64,000 nucleotides of DNA from Petaurus breviceps papuanus (lineage: Eukaryota; Chordata; Mammalia; Diprotodontia; Petauridae). Position 1 is the stretch's first letter. The number at the start of each line of letters is the position of its first letter. The notes below the pieces were generated by a model, which was not told the origin of the DNA, ran no database searches, and saw nothing but the letters and a program-made list of their open reading frames with translations. This document shows, piece after piece, positions 20,837-30,699 of this stretch. The position numbers were made by a program, and so were the translations under genes. The stretch spans positions 3,775,373 to 3,839,372 of the forward strand of contig JAMXIF010001164.1 of the NCBI GenBank assembly GCA_028583685.1, in the 5' to 3' direction.

Positions 20837-21018
20837 ACTGGCGGCTAGGTGGCTCAGTGAATAGAGCACTGGCCCTAGATTCAGTACGATATAAGTTCAA
20901 ATCTGGCCTCAGTCACTTAACACACAAAAAACTAGCCGTGTGACCTTGGGCAAGTCATTTAACCCCAATTTCCCTACCTTCCCCCCTCCAAAAAGAAAGA
21001 AAAGAGAAAAAGAAAAAA
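20837..21018 (+). mobile_element. tRNA-headed SINE (family A)
   Basis: ACTGGCGGCTAGGTGGCTCA, GTGAATAGAGCACTGGCCC, AACTAGCCGTGTGACCTTGG, GCAAGTCATTTAACCCC, CCCCCCTCCAAAAAGAAAG and an A/G-rich tail. It abuts the second 7SL pseudogene. Confidence 0.88.
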
Positions 21019-21302
21019 GACTGGGTTTCCTGTCTGGGAGTGGCTCTAAGTGTGGGGATCATTCACAATATCCATCCCACTCCAATTAACATAAGCAATT
21101 TTGATCTGCTCCATTTCCCACCCAGGTTGTTTCAACCTTCTTTAGACAAACCCAGGGTTTTCTCTTGCTCCCAGGGACTCACCACACCAGTTCTGAACTT
21201 AGTGCATAGCCCACTGAAGCTCAGAATCCCAAAGCCCAAAATATCCACCAGCCTCAGTCTCCCTAGTATCTCAGATTTCAAATGTGTGCCGCCATGCCTG
21301 AC
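21019..21302 (-). pseudogene. Second 7SL RNA retropseudogene, antisense
   Basis: Plus-strand order matches reverse-complement 7SL: a worn 3' end (21019-21060), TTTTGATCTGCTCCATTTCC, GCTCCCAGGGACTCACCAC, CAGTTCTGAACTTAGTGCAT, CACCAGCCTCAGTCTCCCTA, and the 5' end at GTGTGCCGCCATGCCTGAC. It is older and more mutated than the copy at 18560. Confidence 0.72.
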
Positions 21303-21339
21303 TGCTCCCTTGTATTCTTTAGAATTCTTTTTACCATTC

Positions 21340-21402
21340 TTTTTTAATTCCACTCAACAAATATTTATTCAGCCCCTATTGTGTGTAGGGCATTAGGCTC
21401 AC
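21340..21402 (-). mobile_element. L2 3' fragment, antisense
   Basis: CCACTCAACAAATATTTATT, CAGCCCCTATTGTGTGTAGG. Confidence 0.5.
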
Positions 21403-21404
21403 AT

Positions 21405-22195
21405 GGGTAGGTATAAACTCTGATTCTAATTTCATCCTACCCAACTTGTTCACTTAAATCTTTCCCATAGTATCATGCAATACTTTCTTTTTTAAGCCAC
21501 CAGTGCAAATACCAAACGCACATTTATTTTAACCATGTAGCAAACAAGCTTGCTGCTTATTTTTTTTTACCTCAAAGGAATGTCTATTTTTGATCTGTCA
21601 AATTACTGTGCCAGTCAACCACATCACATCACAGTGTCCTAAGCAGTCAGAAATGCTGTCAGCAAGCCTGATGGACAGTTATGGCAATCCACACCTTCAT
21701 TTACATTCGGAGAGCTAATTCTCTTCAGATGAAGCCTTCTCTACAATTCCCTTCTCCTCAGCTTTCACAGTCACCTCAGAGAAAAATAGGAAGTGGGAGA
21801 GGCAGGAGGGACTCTGGAATCCAAGGGAGGTCCTCCCACCTGAAGGCTTGTCAACGTCCACTCCAGTCACCTGCTGAAGGGCCCAAGAGGGCAGCAGATT
21901 TTTCCTATCTAAACATGCAATGGGTTGTGTCATTTTATTTGTTTATTTACATGCTCAGGGCTCTGGGCCAGGCTACATGCTTGCTTGGCAGTGCTCCAAG
22001 AAAGGGGGAAGAAATTTAAAATGTAAATTAAATACAAATGGCCAGAGCCACATATCTGAATAGTTACAAATGTAAGTCACAGAGATATTTTCATAAATAT
22101 TCTTGTCGTTAATCTTTCAAAATCTCTTTTGAAAATTCCTCTAAAATAAGCAACGGATTAAAGAGTACACAACTTTACTCTTACGGGTAAAGGCA
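21405..22195. other. No gene; unassigned sequence
   Basis: Unique-looking. The 112-codon plus frame at 21681-22019 has no recognisable domain and is probably chance. Confidence 0.35.
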
Positions 22196-22199
22196 GAGC

Positions 22200-22355
22200 A
22201 TGGGGTAGAGGGGCTCAGTGGAATGAATACACCCTCTTCAGTCAGAGGTTCAAATCCCACTTTCGATGATTGTTGTCTATGTGACCTTGGGAAAATCACT
22301 TAAACTACCCTGAGTTACATGTCCTCCAATGTTAGCTCTAGGTCTGAGATCCCTA
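22200..22355 (+). mobile_element. MIR-type CORE-SINE
   Basis: GTCAGAGGTTCAAATCCCAC, CTATGTGACCTTGGGAAAAT, CACTTAAACTACCCTGAGTTA, TTAGCTCTAGGTCTGAGATCC. Confidence 0.65.
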
Positions 22356-22544
22356 TGGGCTTCCCCCAAAGTTATATGTTTGCAAATGTATATGTATGTA
22401 TGTGTGTTACAGAGAACACAATTGAGAGTCACACTATAATAGCTACTTTGTAAAAAAAAGTTTAACCCTGTGATTTCAGTAGATAGGCTGCAGGCTTCAC
22501 TGACACAAATCAGCAGCTATCTATAACTTAAGTCCTAGCTAACT

Positions 22545-22640
22545 TGGGTTTGCATCACACAGCGAGTATAGATCAGAAGGCAGAACTTGAACTCAGATCT
22601 CAGGCCCCAATCTACTACATCACACTCTCTTTGCCAAAAA
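22545..22640 (-). mobile_element. MIR fragment, antisense
   Basis: CATCACACAGCGAGTATAGA, GGCAGAACTTGAACTCAGAT and AATCTACTACATCACAC. Confidence 0.5.
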
Positions 22641-22904
22641 GCAAAACAAAATATTGTCAGTATATGTACTACTTCTGTCCTGAGAAAGAGCAGGTCTCAG
22701 AGTGAAGGTACTTAGAAAGGATCTGAAATCTTATGGCATACACCCTACCTAAGGATGTCCTATTGACATGGTTAATAGATTAACAGACAGTATAAGAACC
22801 AGGGATGGCCACAGTTACTGAGTTTGGGATGGGAGTGCAGGGATGGAATGAGGACTTTTCTGTCATACATAGGTTCCCAGAATTTATATCTGGGCTGGTG
22901 GAAG

Positions 22905-23095
22905 GGTATGGAAATTTAGAGATGATCAACTTTTAGTTCAATCTCCTCATGGTTCAGACGAAGAAGCTCTCCCCAGGAGAGATTAAATGAGTGACCCTAG
23001 GTCACTTGGTAATAAGGAGCAGAACTTGAGTTCCAATCTGGGTCCTTTGAATTCAAATTCATTGCTCTTTCAACTAAAGACAGAATGCCACCCCA
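22905..23095 (-). mobile_element. MIR-type CORE-SINE, antisense
   Basis: TTCAATCTCCTCATGGTTCA, GGAGAGATTAAATGAGTGACC, CAGAACTTGAGTTCCAATCT. Confidence 0.55.
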
Positions 23096-23099
23096 ACTA

Positions 23100-23345
23100 T
23101 GACAGACTACCCTAAGAGCATCTACACAGGAACTGGAAAAATGGCACATAACTGAATAGTACAGTGTCTTCCCCAAGTCTTGGAACTTTCTCTATTCACC
23201 TCATTCACTCATTTCAGGGAAAGCACTTTGTACTCCTTAAAGCATCATAGCAATGTGAACCAGTTTCTGTTCACAAGACACAATAATTTAGTCAGAGGAC
23301 AACATTTGCAAGAAAAGCTAAATAACAATAAAACACATACATGAA
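23100..23345. other. No gene; unassigned sequence
   Basis: Nothing recognised. Confidence 0.3.
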
Positions 23346-23349
23346 TGTG

Positions 23350-23775
23350 ACAGCATATCATGCTCCAAGAAATAATGAATAACAAGAAATTTGGAGAAGC
23401 CTGGGAAAACTTCTGTGAACTGATTCAAGGTGAAATAATCAGGACAAGAAAAAACAATATATACAATAATCTCAACAAGGCAAATGGAAAGAACAACTAA
23501 AATCTAAGCTGAATGCTGGGAAATTACGTAATAAACAAACTCAGACCCAAAGAAGAGATCTAAGAAGGCATCTTACTCAATTCTTTACAGAGGTGGGGGA
23601 CTATAGGTATTGTATATAATGTTGACTTAGTTGATGTTTTGGTTGGTTTTGAGCAACTGTTTCTTTTTCCTTCTTTTGTATTCTTTGTTATACAAAATTT
23701 CTCTCTGGGAGAGGATGGAGAAGGAATATATTGGAAAAATAAGATGATATAAAAATAAAAGATATCAATTATTTA
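23350..23775 (+). mobile_element. L1 LINE 3' end, distinct subfamily
   Basis: TGGAAAGAACAACTAAAATC, GACCCAAAGAAGAGATCTAAG, CAGAGGTGGGGGACTATAGG and TTTCTCTCTGGGAGAGGATG, ending A-rich. The 3'UTR differs from that at 8540-9320, so it is another L1 lineage. Confidence 0.65.
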
Positions 23776-23869
23776 AAATAACATCAATATAGCAGAAAAT
23801 GCAAGCATTAACATAGGATGATGTATTATAAGTACCAAATAGGTGATGTAAATTAATTTACAATATAAT

Positions 23870-23955
23870 AAATGATATATATAATATATTTAATATAATA
23901 TATAAATATAATATATATAAACATAAATATATATATATATATAAAATTATATTTA
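23870..23955. repeat. (TA)n-rich tract
   Basis: ATATATAATATATTTAATAT-type low-complexity DNA. Confidence 0.85.
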
Positions 23956-23964
23956 TTGGAAATG

Positions 23965-24390
23965 TTAAGGGGCAATCATCTAGATAGGGCAATGGATACA
24001 GTACTGGCCCTGGAATCAGGAAGACATAAGTTTGAATCCAGCATCAGACTTACATTGTGTCATCAGGCAAATCACCTAACCTTTGTTTGCCTCAGTTTCC
24101 TCAGCTATAAAGTGGGGATAATAAGAACACCTACTTCCCAGGGTTATTGTTTTTTTTAAGCAATCAGGGTTAAGTAACTTGCTCAAGGTTATACAGCCAG
24201 TTATTTTTGTGTGGGTGCCGAGTATCTGAGGCTGGAACCAATCCCGGGTCTCCCGACACTGGGGCCAGCACTCTTACTCACTGCGCCACCTGGCTGCCCC
24301 CTCCTAGGGTTATTGTAAGGATTACATGAGATAATATTCATAAAGTGCCTGGAACAAAATAAGCACTATATATAGGTTAGTGATTATAAC
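23965..24390 (+). mobile_element. MIR-type CORE-SINE split by a SINE
   Basis: GGGCAATGGATACAGTACTG, TGAATCCAGCATCAGACTTA, TTTGCCTCAGTTTCCTCAGC before, and AAGGATTACATGAGATAATA, TTCATAAAGTGCCTGGAAC after the inserted SINE. Confidence 0.75.
24151..24301 (-). mobile_element. tRNA-headed SINE (family B), antisense, nested in MIR
   Basis: Starts with a short T run, then AAGCAATCAGGGTTAAGTAA, CTTGCTCAAGGTTATACAGC and head CTCACTGCGCCACCTGGCTG. The 15-bp duplication TCCYAGGGTTATTGT sits at 24136-24150 and 24302-24316. Confidence 0.9.
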
Positions 24391-24459
24391 TATTACTATT
24401 AGATGAGAGAAAAGAGATGGCAGTGCTATATAATAACCAGGAAAGGATGTAAGGTAGAA

Positions 24460-24850
24460 GTGGCATTTAACCCGCATCTTACAAGATTGATAAACTAGGT
24501 ATTGTCAAAGACGACAGGTCAGGGCATTTTAGGCAGGAGAACAGTCAATCATTAATCAACAAGCAATAATTTTATGTGCCAAGAAATGTGCTAGACCACA
24601 GTGATAGAAAGATAGAAATGAAAACCATCTCTGTCCTCAGGGAGACCACAGGCTAGCCAGAGGAGACGACGTATACGAAAGAGGTTTACGCACAGTGATA
24701 TTTTGAGCAAATCAGAGAATTGGTTGAATATATGTGTTCTGGGACCATTGAGGTGAGCAAGATGAGTGGGAGGAAAGATGTGGGAAGCAGAAAGGTAACC
24801 AAGAGTGAAGACTAGTCTGAGATCTATTCTCAGTGAAGCAAGAACACCTT
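24460..24850 (-). mobile_element. L2 LINE pieces, antisense
   Basis: AGAAGTGGCATTTAACCCGC, GGGCATTTTAGGCAGGAGAA, then TGTGCCAAGAAATGTGCTAG and CTGTCCTCAGGGAGACCACA. Confidence 0.5.
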
Positions 24851-24858
24851 CCATGTTG

Positions 24859-25125
24859 TTGTGCAGTCGCTTTCCGTAGTGTCCAATTCTTATGGACCCC
24901 ATTTGGGGTTTTCTTGGTAAAGACACTGGAGTGGTTTGCCGTTGTCTTCTCTAGCTCATTTTACATATGAGGAAACAGAGGCAAAAGGGATAAGTGACTT
25001 GCCCAGGGTCACACAGCTAGTAAGTGTCTGAGGTTAGATTTTAACTCAAGAAGATGAATCTTCCTGACTTCAGGCCCAGCTCTCTATCCACTCTATCCAA
25101 CTCTCTATCCACCTAGCTGCCCTGA
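24859..25125 (-). mobile_element. Mar1-type SINE, antisense
   Basis: GTTGTTGTGCAGTCGCTTTC, CCCATTTGGGGTTTTCTTGG, ACTGGAGTGGTTTGCCGTTG, GACTTGCCCAGGGTCACACA, head ending CACCTAGCTGCCC. A local duplication of CTCTCTATCCA-type units lies near 25080-25113. Confidence 0.9.
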
Positions 25126-25309
25126 AAAAGGGAAATATTCTCAAATAAAAATTATCAGAGAGGCAGCAATGAGTCATATTTCCCAGCACTTATCTCTTGA
25201 TATATCCGTTCCCCCCTTCATGTCTGCCATGTGTCTAATTTCTTGTAGCTGCCGGGAAAAAATTCCTTAAATTCATTAAACCCCTATCCAAAATACCTCT
25301 TCTAGTAAT

Positions 25310-25575
25310 AATAATAGTAAGAATGCTGATTATAATGATAATTATTATTATCATTAAATTTAGTAGTTGTGGAATGCTTTAAGATTCACAAAGCATTTTG
25401 CATATGTTATTTCCTATGATCTTCACAACAACCTTGTGTTATCTCCATTTTACAGATGAGGAAATTGAGGCAAACAGAGGTTAAGAGTCTTGTCTAAGGT
25501 GGTGCAACTAGGAAGTGTATGGGGCAGGATTTCAACTTGGTCTTCTTGTCTCCGTGCCCAGGGTGCTATCTGTTC
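25310..25575 (-). mobile_element. MIR-type CORE-SINE, antisense
   Basis: AATTATTATTATCATTAAAT, GCATTTTGCATATGTTATTT, CAGATGAGGAAATTGAGGC and a worn head. Confidence 0.7.
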
Positions 25576-25965
25576 TAACACCCAGAGTTTGCCTACAACA
25601 AATGTCCCAGCCAAGAACAGAGAGACACAGGAAGGCACCTGGGGAATCCCAAGTCATTGTAAATCTCATTGCTGAAGCAATCCTTTACCATTCCTTTTCC
25701 ACTCTCATACAATCTTTCCCCTTCTGCTGCTACAGCAAGATGAAGGCATTCTACTATGGAGCTAATTTCAGAAATTCCAGTGGCTCCTCCCCACTTCTCC
25801 TCCCCTTAAATAAGCCAATTAATCACAGCCTTATAATCCTAATAGAACAACAGAGAAAGTCACTACCCTATTCTCCTCTCTCATAATTTCAACCTCAGAA
25901 GCTGGATAAGTGAGAAAGCCAGGATTGCAACCCTGATCTCTTAAGCCAAGGTCTAGGACTCTTTC
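25576..25965. other. No gene; unassigned sequence
   Basis: Contains a possible L2 fragment near 25700-25860. The 123-codon frame at 25515-25886 begins inside the MIR and is not credible. Confidence 0.3.
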
Positions 25966-25967
25966 CA

Positions 25968-26215
25968 GCAGTAAAGTGGTGCAGTAGATAGAGTTGGGCC
26001 AGTAGTCCAGAAGACCTGAGTTCAAATCCTACCCCAGACACTCTCTAGCTGTGTGATCCTGGGTAAGTCATTTTACCTCTATTTGTCTCTGTTTCCTCAA
26101 CCAAAAAAAATGGAGATCATAACAGCAGCTAACTTCACAAGGCTGTGGTGAGGATATCTCTTTAAAGCATTTAGATAGAAAACACTCAGTATGCTTCCTT
26201 CCTCCTTCCTATCAC
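25968..26215 (+). mobile_element. MIR-type CORE-SINE
   Basis: AGTGGTGCAGTAGATAGAGT, TGAGTTCAAATCCTACCCCA, GTGTGATCCTGGGTAAGTCA, AGGCTGTGGTGAGGATATCT. Confidence 0.8.
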
Positions 26216-26244
26216 ACCACAATCCTGGCACTTGGTAACTGTTT

Positions 26245-26395
26245 AAATAGAAATTTCTGAATTCTATTTCTGTCTCTAACACTAGCTAAATGACCTCGTG
26301 AAAGTTACAACTTCTCTGGACCTCAGTTTCTTTACCTCTAAAAGGAAAAGAATTGGACCAGATGTGCTCTCAATTCCCATCCAACAGAAATATTT
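26245..26395 (+). mobile_element. MIR-type CORE-SINE
   Basis: TTCTATTTCTGTCTCTAACA, TAAATGACCTCGTGAAAGTT, GACCTCAGTTTCTTTACCTC, GGACCAGATGTGCTCTCAA. Confidence 0.65.
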
Positions 26396-26439
26396 TACAA
26401 TTATAGTATGAACAAGGAGACAGTATGATCTAAGTACTT

Positions 26440-26515
26440 TTAAGGGAGAGACTACTTGTTTTTGACCTGAGTGTTTAGCACAATGCTTTGTACATTATAA
26501 GTACTTGAAGATTTT
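26440..26515 (+). mobile_element. L2 3' fragment
   Basis: GTGTTTAGCACAATGCTTTG, TACATTATAAGTACTTGAAG. Confidence 0.5.
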
Positions 26516-26519
26516 TTCT

Positions 26520-26700
26520 TTAATTGAGCTGGGTGGCAGAAATGTAAATAGCAAGCAGACAGGAACCATGAGAAAACTACTGAAGGATGATGAATGGTGT
26601 GGGCAGTCAGGTAGGAGCTCCCTAGGGAGCCACTGCAAGATGACAAAATGCAAAACAGTAGCTTGCACTGGGGTCACCCAGGGTGGGGCTCCCCTTATTG
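26520..26700. other. Short unassigned stretch
   Basis: No repeat recognised; overlapping open frames on both strands lack support. Confidence 0.3.
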
Positions 26701-26754
26701 TACTCATAGGTCATTAGAGCTAGAAGGGACCTTAGTGATCATTAAGTACCATCT

Positions 26755-27145
26755 AGATTGTGAATTCCTTGAGAGTAGGGACTGTTTAACCGTTGTCTTT
26801 TTATCAGCAAAGGGACAGCTAAGGTTGTGTAGTATACGAAGCACTGGGCTTGGAATCAGGAAGACTCATCTTTCTGAGTTCAATTCTGGCCTCAGAAACT
26901 TACTAGCTTTGTGACCCTTGGCAAGTTACTTAACCCTGGTTGCCTCAGTTTCTTCATCTGTAAAATGAGCAGGAGAAAGAAATGTCAAACCACTCCAGTA
27001 GCTCTGCCAAGAAAACCCCAAATGGGGTCACAAAGATTCGGATGTGACTGAAACTACTGAACAGCAAAATTATATCAGCAACACTTAGTGCAATGCCAGG
27101 CACATAATAGGTGTTTTATAATGCTTGTTGATTGATCAATTACAC
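26755..27145 (+). mobile_element. L2 LINE 3' end split by Mar1
   Basis: Left: GAATTCCTTGAGAGTAGGGA and TTGTCTTTTTATCAGCAA. Right: CACTTAGTGCAATGCCAGGC, ACATAATAGGTGTTTTATAA, TGCTTGTTGATTGATC. The two halves join cleanly once the insert at 26821-27072 is removed. Confidence 0.8.
26821..27072 (+). mobile_element. Mar1-type SINE in L2
   Basis: Sense copy: CACTGGGCTTGGAATCAGGA, TTTGTGACCCTTGGCAAGTT, TCTGTAAAATGAGCAGGAGA, CCAAATGGGGTCACAAAGAT, CTGAAACTACTGAACAGC. Flanked by TATCAGCAA at 26812-26820 and 27073-27081. Confidence 0.9.
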
Positions 27146-27282
27146 AAGTGTGAAATGAAACTGAGAGGTCGAATAATTTATCCAAAGTCACATGGTTACT
27201 AAGTGACCTGGCTAGAATTCAAACCCAGCTCACCTGACTTCAAACCCAGTGATGTTTCCAGTATGCCACACTGCCTTGGCAT
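27146..27282 (-). mobile_element. MIR fragment, antisense
   Basis: AATGAAACTGAGAGGTCGAA, CAAAGTCACATGGTTACTAAG, AATTCAAACCCAGCTCACCT. Confidence 0.6.
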
Positions 27283-27289
27283 CTCTCCA

Positions 27290-27980
27290 AATGCCCTCTA
27301 CTCCTACCTGACTGGTCAGAATTATGGGATCTCTACACAACATCAGGCTTGGCAGATAGTACTGAGGACCTAGGCATCTCATAGCATTGGAAATAAAGGG
27401 AACCAAAGAAAGGTTTCTCCCCTTCTGTTTGTTCTGAGGTTTCTGAAGATGTTACAAGTCAAGAAGGAGAACGTAATTTAGCATTGTAAAGATTTCCTGA
27501 ATGTCATCTTTTTCCCTCAATTTCATCTCCACTGCTCTTTCCATATGCATGTTTCATGGGTGCTTTGCATCCTAATGAGTATTTTATGAGTTGATGATTC
27601 TTTTACAAGAAATGGTTTACTGTGTAATCGAGCAGAGAGAGAATTGTCTCAAGGTTCACTTGCTAGAAATTCAATTATGTACTGCTAGATGTGATTTTCA
27701 CACAGAAAAGATTGAAATCTGTGGAGTTTTTTAAACCCACCACATTGGTCATGGCATGAAAGTATCTCTTTGCTCCTCTATTTTCCATGTAGGAAGGAAC
27801 AAAACAAAACAAAGTTCCCAAAGAACCCATGAAGACACAAAATGTATCTACTTCTCACTGATCCACAATCAAGGATAATTTTCTTTAATTTAACTTAAAC
27901 TAATTAAAATTTTATTTACAGAATGCCTTCCATATGTAGAGCACTCTGATAGGCACCAGAAGACTGGTCTCTAGTGGCCT
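27290..27980. other. Non-repetitive island
   Basis: No repeat recognised. 27440-27760 is compact, AT-rich and carries octamer/homeodomain-like cores (CATATGCATG, TTTGCATCCTAATGAG). This has the look of a conserved non-coding element, but conservation cannot be judged from one sequence. Confidence 0.35.
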
Positions 27981-27984
27981 CACT

Positions 27985-28905
27985 GCCATAGTCATCCTCC
28001 TCTGGTTATACTCTAGTTAAATACCCTCTCTAAAATGTGTTGCCTAAAACCAAATACAATTATCCAGATGTGTTCACACCATGGCAAGGCATGGTAAAGC
28101 TCCTACTTGGCTGCTGTGTCACACTTGTCTCATTTTGAGCTTAACAGGCCTCTAAGTCTCCTTTCTACATGGACTAGTATCAAATCATACCTCCCTCATC
28201 TTGTCCTTATGAAGTTGATTTTTTTTAAAAATCACATGTAGAATTTTTATTGATCCCTATAAAATTCATTTTCTATGAATCACTTGACTGTTCTATCTTG
28301 TCAAGTTATTTTGGGATACAGACATGGTCATCTTTCCAAACTTCATGTCATCTGAAAATATAATCAGTGCATTATAAGCAGCGCCTTTATGGAAGTCATT
28401 TGTAAAAAAAGAAAACAAAACAAAACGCTGAAAAGCATCAGGCCAAGGACAACTTTATGGATCACTCTGCTAGAGACATCTACCTCCAACCCCATTAATG
28501 ATCTCTTTTTGCACCCAGATGGTCATTCAATCAGTTCTTAATTCATTTAACCATACTCCAGTCTAGTCCACATCTTTCCAACTTGTCCACGACTACTGTG
28601 GTCCAATAGAAAGAGGAATAGATTTTGAGTCAAAGGTTCAAATTTTGGGTCTAGTATTTATGACCTGTAGGACCCTGGACAATTCCTTTATTCTCTATGA
28701 GTTCTAATTTACTCACTGGCATAATTAAGGAGTCCGACTACATGAGCTGTTGCTCTAAATCTCTAATCTTATGACAAGAAAGTATGAAAGGCTTTGATAG
28801 GTGTGCAAAAATCTAAGTATACTGTTTGCACAAAATCCCCTTCATCTTATTATCTAATAACCCTTTATAAAAAAGGGAAATCATTGAGCATGACAGAACC
28901 TTTCT
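27985..28905 (-). mobile_element. CR1/L3 LINE, antisense, split by MIR
   Basis: Antisense CR1 text in order: AACCAAATACAATTATCCAG, TCTCATTTTGAGCTTAACAG, CTTATGAAGTTGATTTTTTT, GCATCAGGCCAAGGACAACT, GACATCTACCTCCAACCCCA, and after a MIR GAAAGGCTTTGATAGGTGTG, CAAAAATCTAAGTATACTGT. These correspond to the RT region. Confidence 0.7.
28598..28772 (+). mobile_element. MIR-type CORE-SINE inside CR1
   Basis: TCCAATAGAAAGAGGAATAG, GAGTCAAAGGTTCAAATTTT, GTAGGACCCTGGACAATTCC, GAGCTGTTGCTCTAAATCTC. Confidence 0.65.
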
Positions 28906-28914
28906 TTCTATGAG

Positions 28915-29165
28915 TCAGACTGGTGGAATGGCAAGAACATCTGACCAGGTGAAAGGGGTTTTCAATTCCACCTCTGATATGGACTCATTATGTGGATCTG
29001 GAAAAATCCATCAATTTTTGTAAGCTACAATTTCCTCACCTATAAAATGGAAATAATAAATAAAAACTGTACTACTAACCTCTCAGAGTTGTGCTGAAGA
29101 TCAAATGAGATACTGTGTGCATCAAGCACTTACTTTGCAAAACTTAAATTGCCACATAAATTTCT
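28915..29165 (+). mobile_element. MIR-type CORE-SINE
   Basis: TCAGACTGGTGGAATGGCAA, TCCACCTCTGATATGGACTC, CTACAATTTCCTCACCTATA, CAAATGAGATACTGTGTGC. Confidence 0.7.
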
Positions 29166-29189
29166 CGATAAAGCCTTGGGGATCCCCCA

Positions 29190-29485
29190 TTTCATTTTCT
29201 ACATGCCCATAAAACAACCCTTTAAAAATTCACATCTGATTCCCCCCCCAAGAAATGAAGTTAAGCTCAGTAGCCTATATTTTACAGACTCCATCTTTCC
29301 CCTTATTTGAAAATTGAGACATTTCTCCTTGTCTAATCCTGGGCCATTGAGCCTATCCTCTGATTTTTTCAAAGGTCTCTGACAGCCACTATACAATCCC
29401 ATCTGCTATTTCTATCAGTAACTGAAGGGGGTAGGTCATCTGGGTTTGGTGACTTGAATATTAACTTGTCTTGTTCTTTCCTTCC
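29190..29485 (-). mobile_element. CR1/L3 LINE, antisense
   Basis: CCCTTATTTGAAAATTGAGA, CATTTCTCCTTGTCTAATCC, TTTTTCAAAGGTCTCTGACA, GTAGGTCATCTGGGTTTGGT, GACTTGAATATTAACTTG. This is the part of CR1 upstream of the block at 27985-28905, so probably the same insertion. Confidence 0.65.
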
Positions 29486-29489
29486 CAGC

Positions 29490-29858
29490 TCAAATGGTGT
29501 CCCAAAAGTCTTAAAGAAGATTTAAACTCTCATCTAACATCATAATACGATGTTTAGTATTTTAAAGCTTCAACAGCTGAAACTCACACTAAAACTGTTA
29601 GGATGCTCTGTATAATTCTTCTTAACAGAGAAATCTGAAACAGAATAAGAAGTCACTTGTTCTTCTTTCACTCCATGAACAGAATTCCATCCAACTTGTG
29701 TAGCAAACCAAATTCTTACCCCTAACAAAGCCTCTGAATTGATCATCATTGATCAAAATTACATTAAACCAAAACAAAACATATTATCTTTTCTCCTAAA
29801 TCCTTCCCCACCCCACCTCCTACCTTCCCTGTTACTGTAGAGGGACACCATTATGAGT
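29490..29858. other. No gene; unassigned sequence
   Basis: Nothing recognised. AT-rich. Confidence 0.3.
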
Positions 29859-29859
29859 C

Positions 29860-30650
29860 CTCAGGCTCATAACCCATGAGTCACGCTGGCCTCCTCATTA
29901 TCTATTACCCCCCCGCCCCGCCCCGTCCAAGCTGCTACCAAGGTCTATTGATGTCATCTTTACAAAATTCCTCCAAAATACACTCTCTTCTCCTGTCTGA
30001 TGCTGCCACCACTTCGGTGCAGACACTCATCATATCATTCCTGGACTATTTTAATAGCCTCCTAGTGGGTCAGCTTGCCTCAAATCTCTCCCTACTCCAA
30101 TCCATCCTCCATTCAGCCAGTGAAGTGACTCTTAAAGTACATGTCTGATTATGTCATCCCCACTCAGAAAACTCCAGTGACCTCCTGTTATCTCCAAGAT
30201 CAAATTCTGCTTGTCACTCAAAGCCCTTCATAAAGCCCATCCTATATACCTTCCTCCACAACACTGCTCTTTGATACAGTGACACCAGCCTCCTGGCTGT
30301 TCCATGAACAAGACACTCCATCTCTCGACTCTGCATGTTTTCTCTTGCTGTCTCCCATTCCTGGAGTACTTTCCATCCTCCACTCTGATTACTGATCCAT
30401 CTGGCTTAAGTCCCAACCAAACTCTACCTTCTTCAAGAAGCCTGCCCTAACCCATTTTAATTCCAGTGCCTTTTCTCTTTTTATTATTTCCTATTTATCC
30501 TGTATGCTATATAATTGTTTCCATGTTGTCTCCCCCATTAGATTGTAAGCTCCTTGAGGGAAGAAACTGTCTTTTGGTTCTTGTATCCCCAGTGCTTAAC
30601 ACAGTGCCTGGGCACATAGTAGGTGCTTAATAAATGTTTCTTCACTCAGG
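29860..30650 (+). mobile_element. Well-preserved L2 LINE 3' half
   Basis: GGACTATTTTAATAGCCTCC, CTACTCCAATCCATCCTCCA, AACTCCAGTGACCTCCTGTT, TTCCATGAACAAGACACTCC, CTTCAAGAAGCCTGCCCTAA, GATTGTAAGCTCCTTGAGGG, CTTAACACAGTGCCTGGGCA, then AGTAGGTGCTTAATAAATGT. It covers the post-RT region through the exact 3' end. Confidence 0.88.
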
Positions 30651-30699
30651 ACTTTCTGTACTCTAGTATTCCTGAGACTGTTCTTATAGACTGGGTCAT

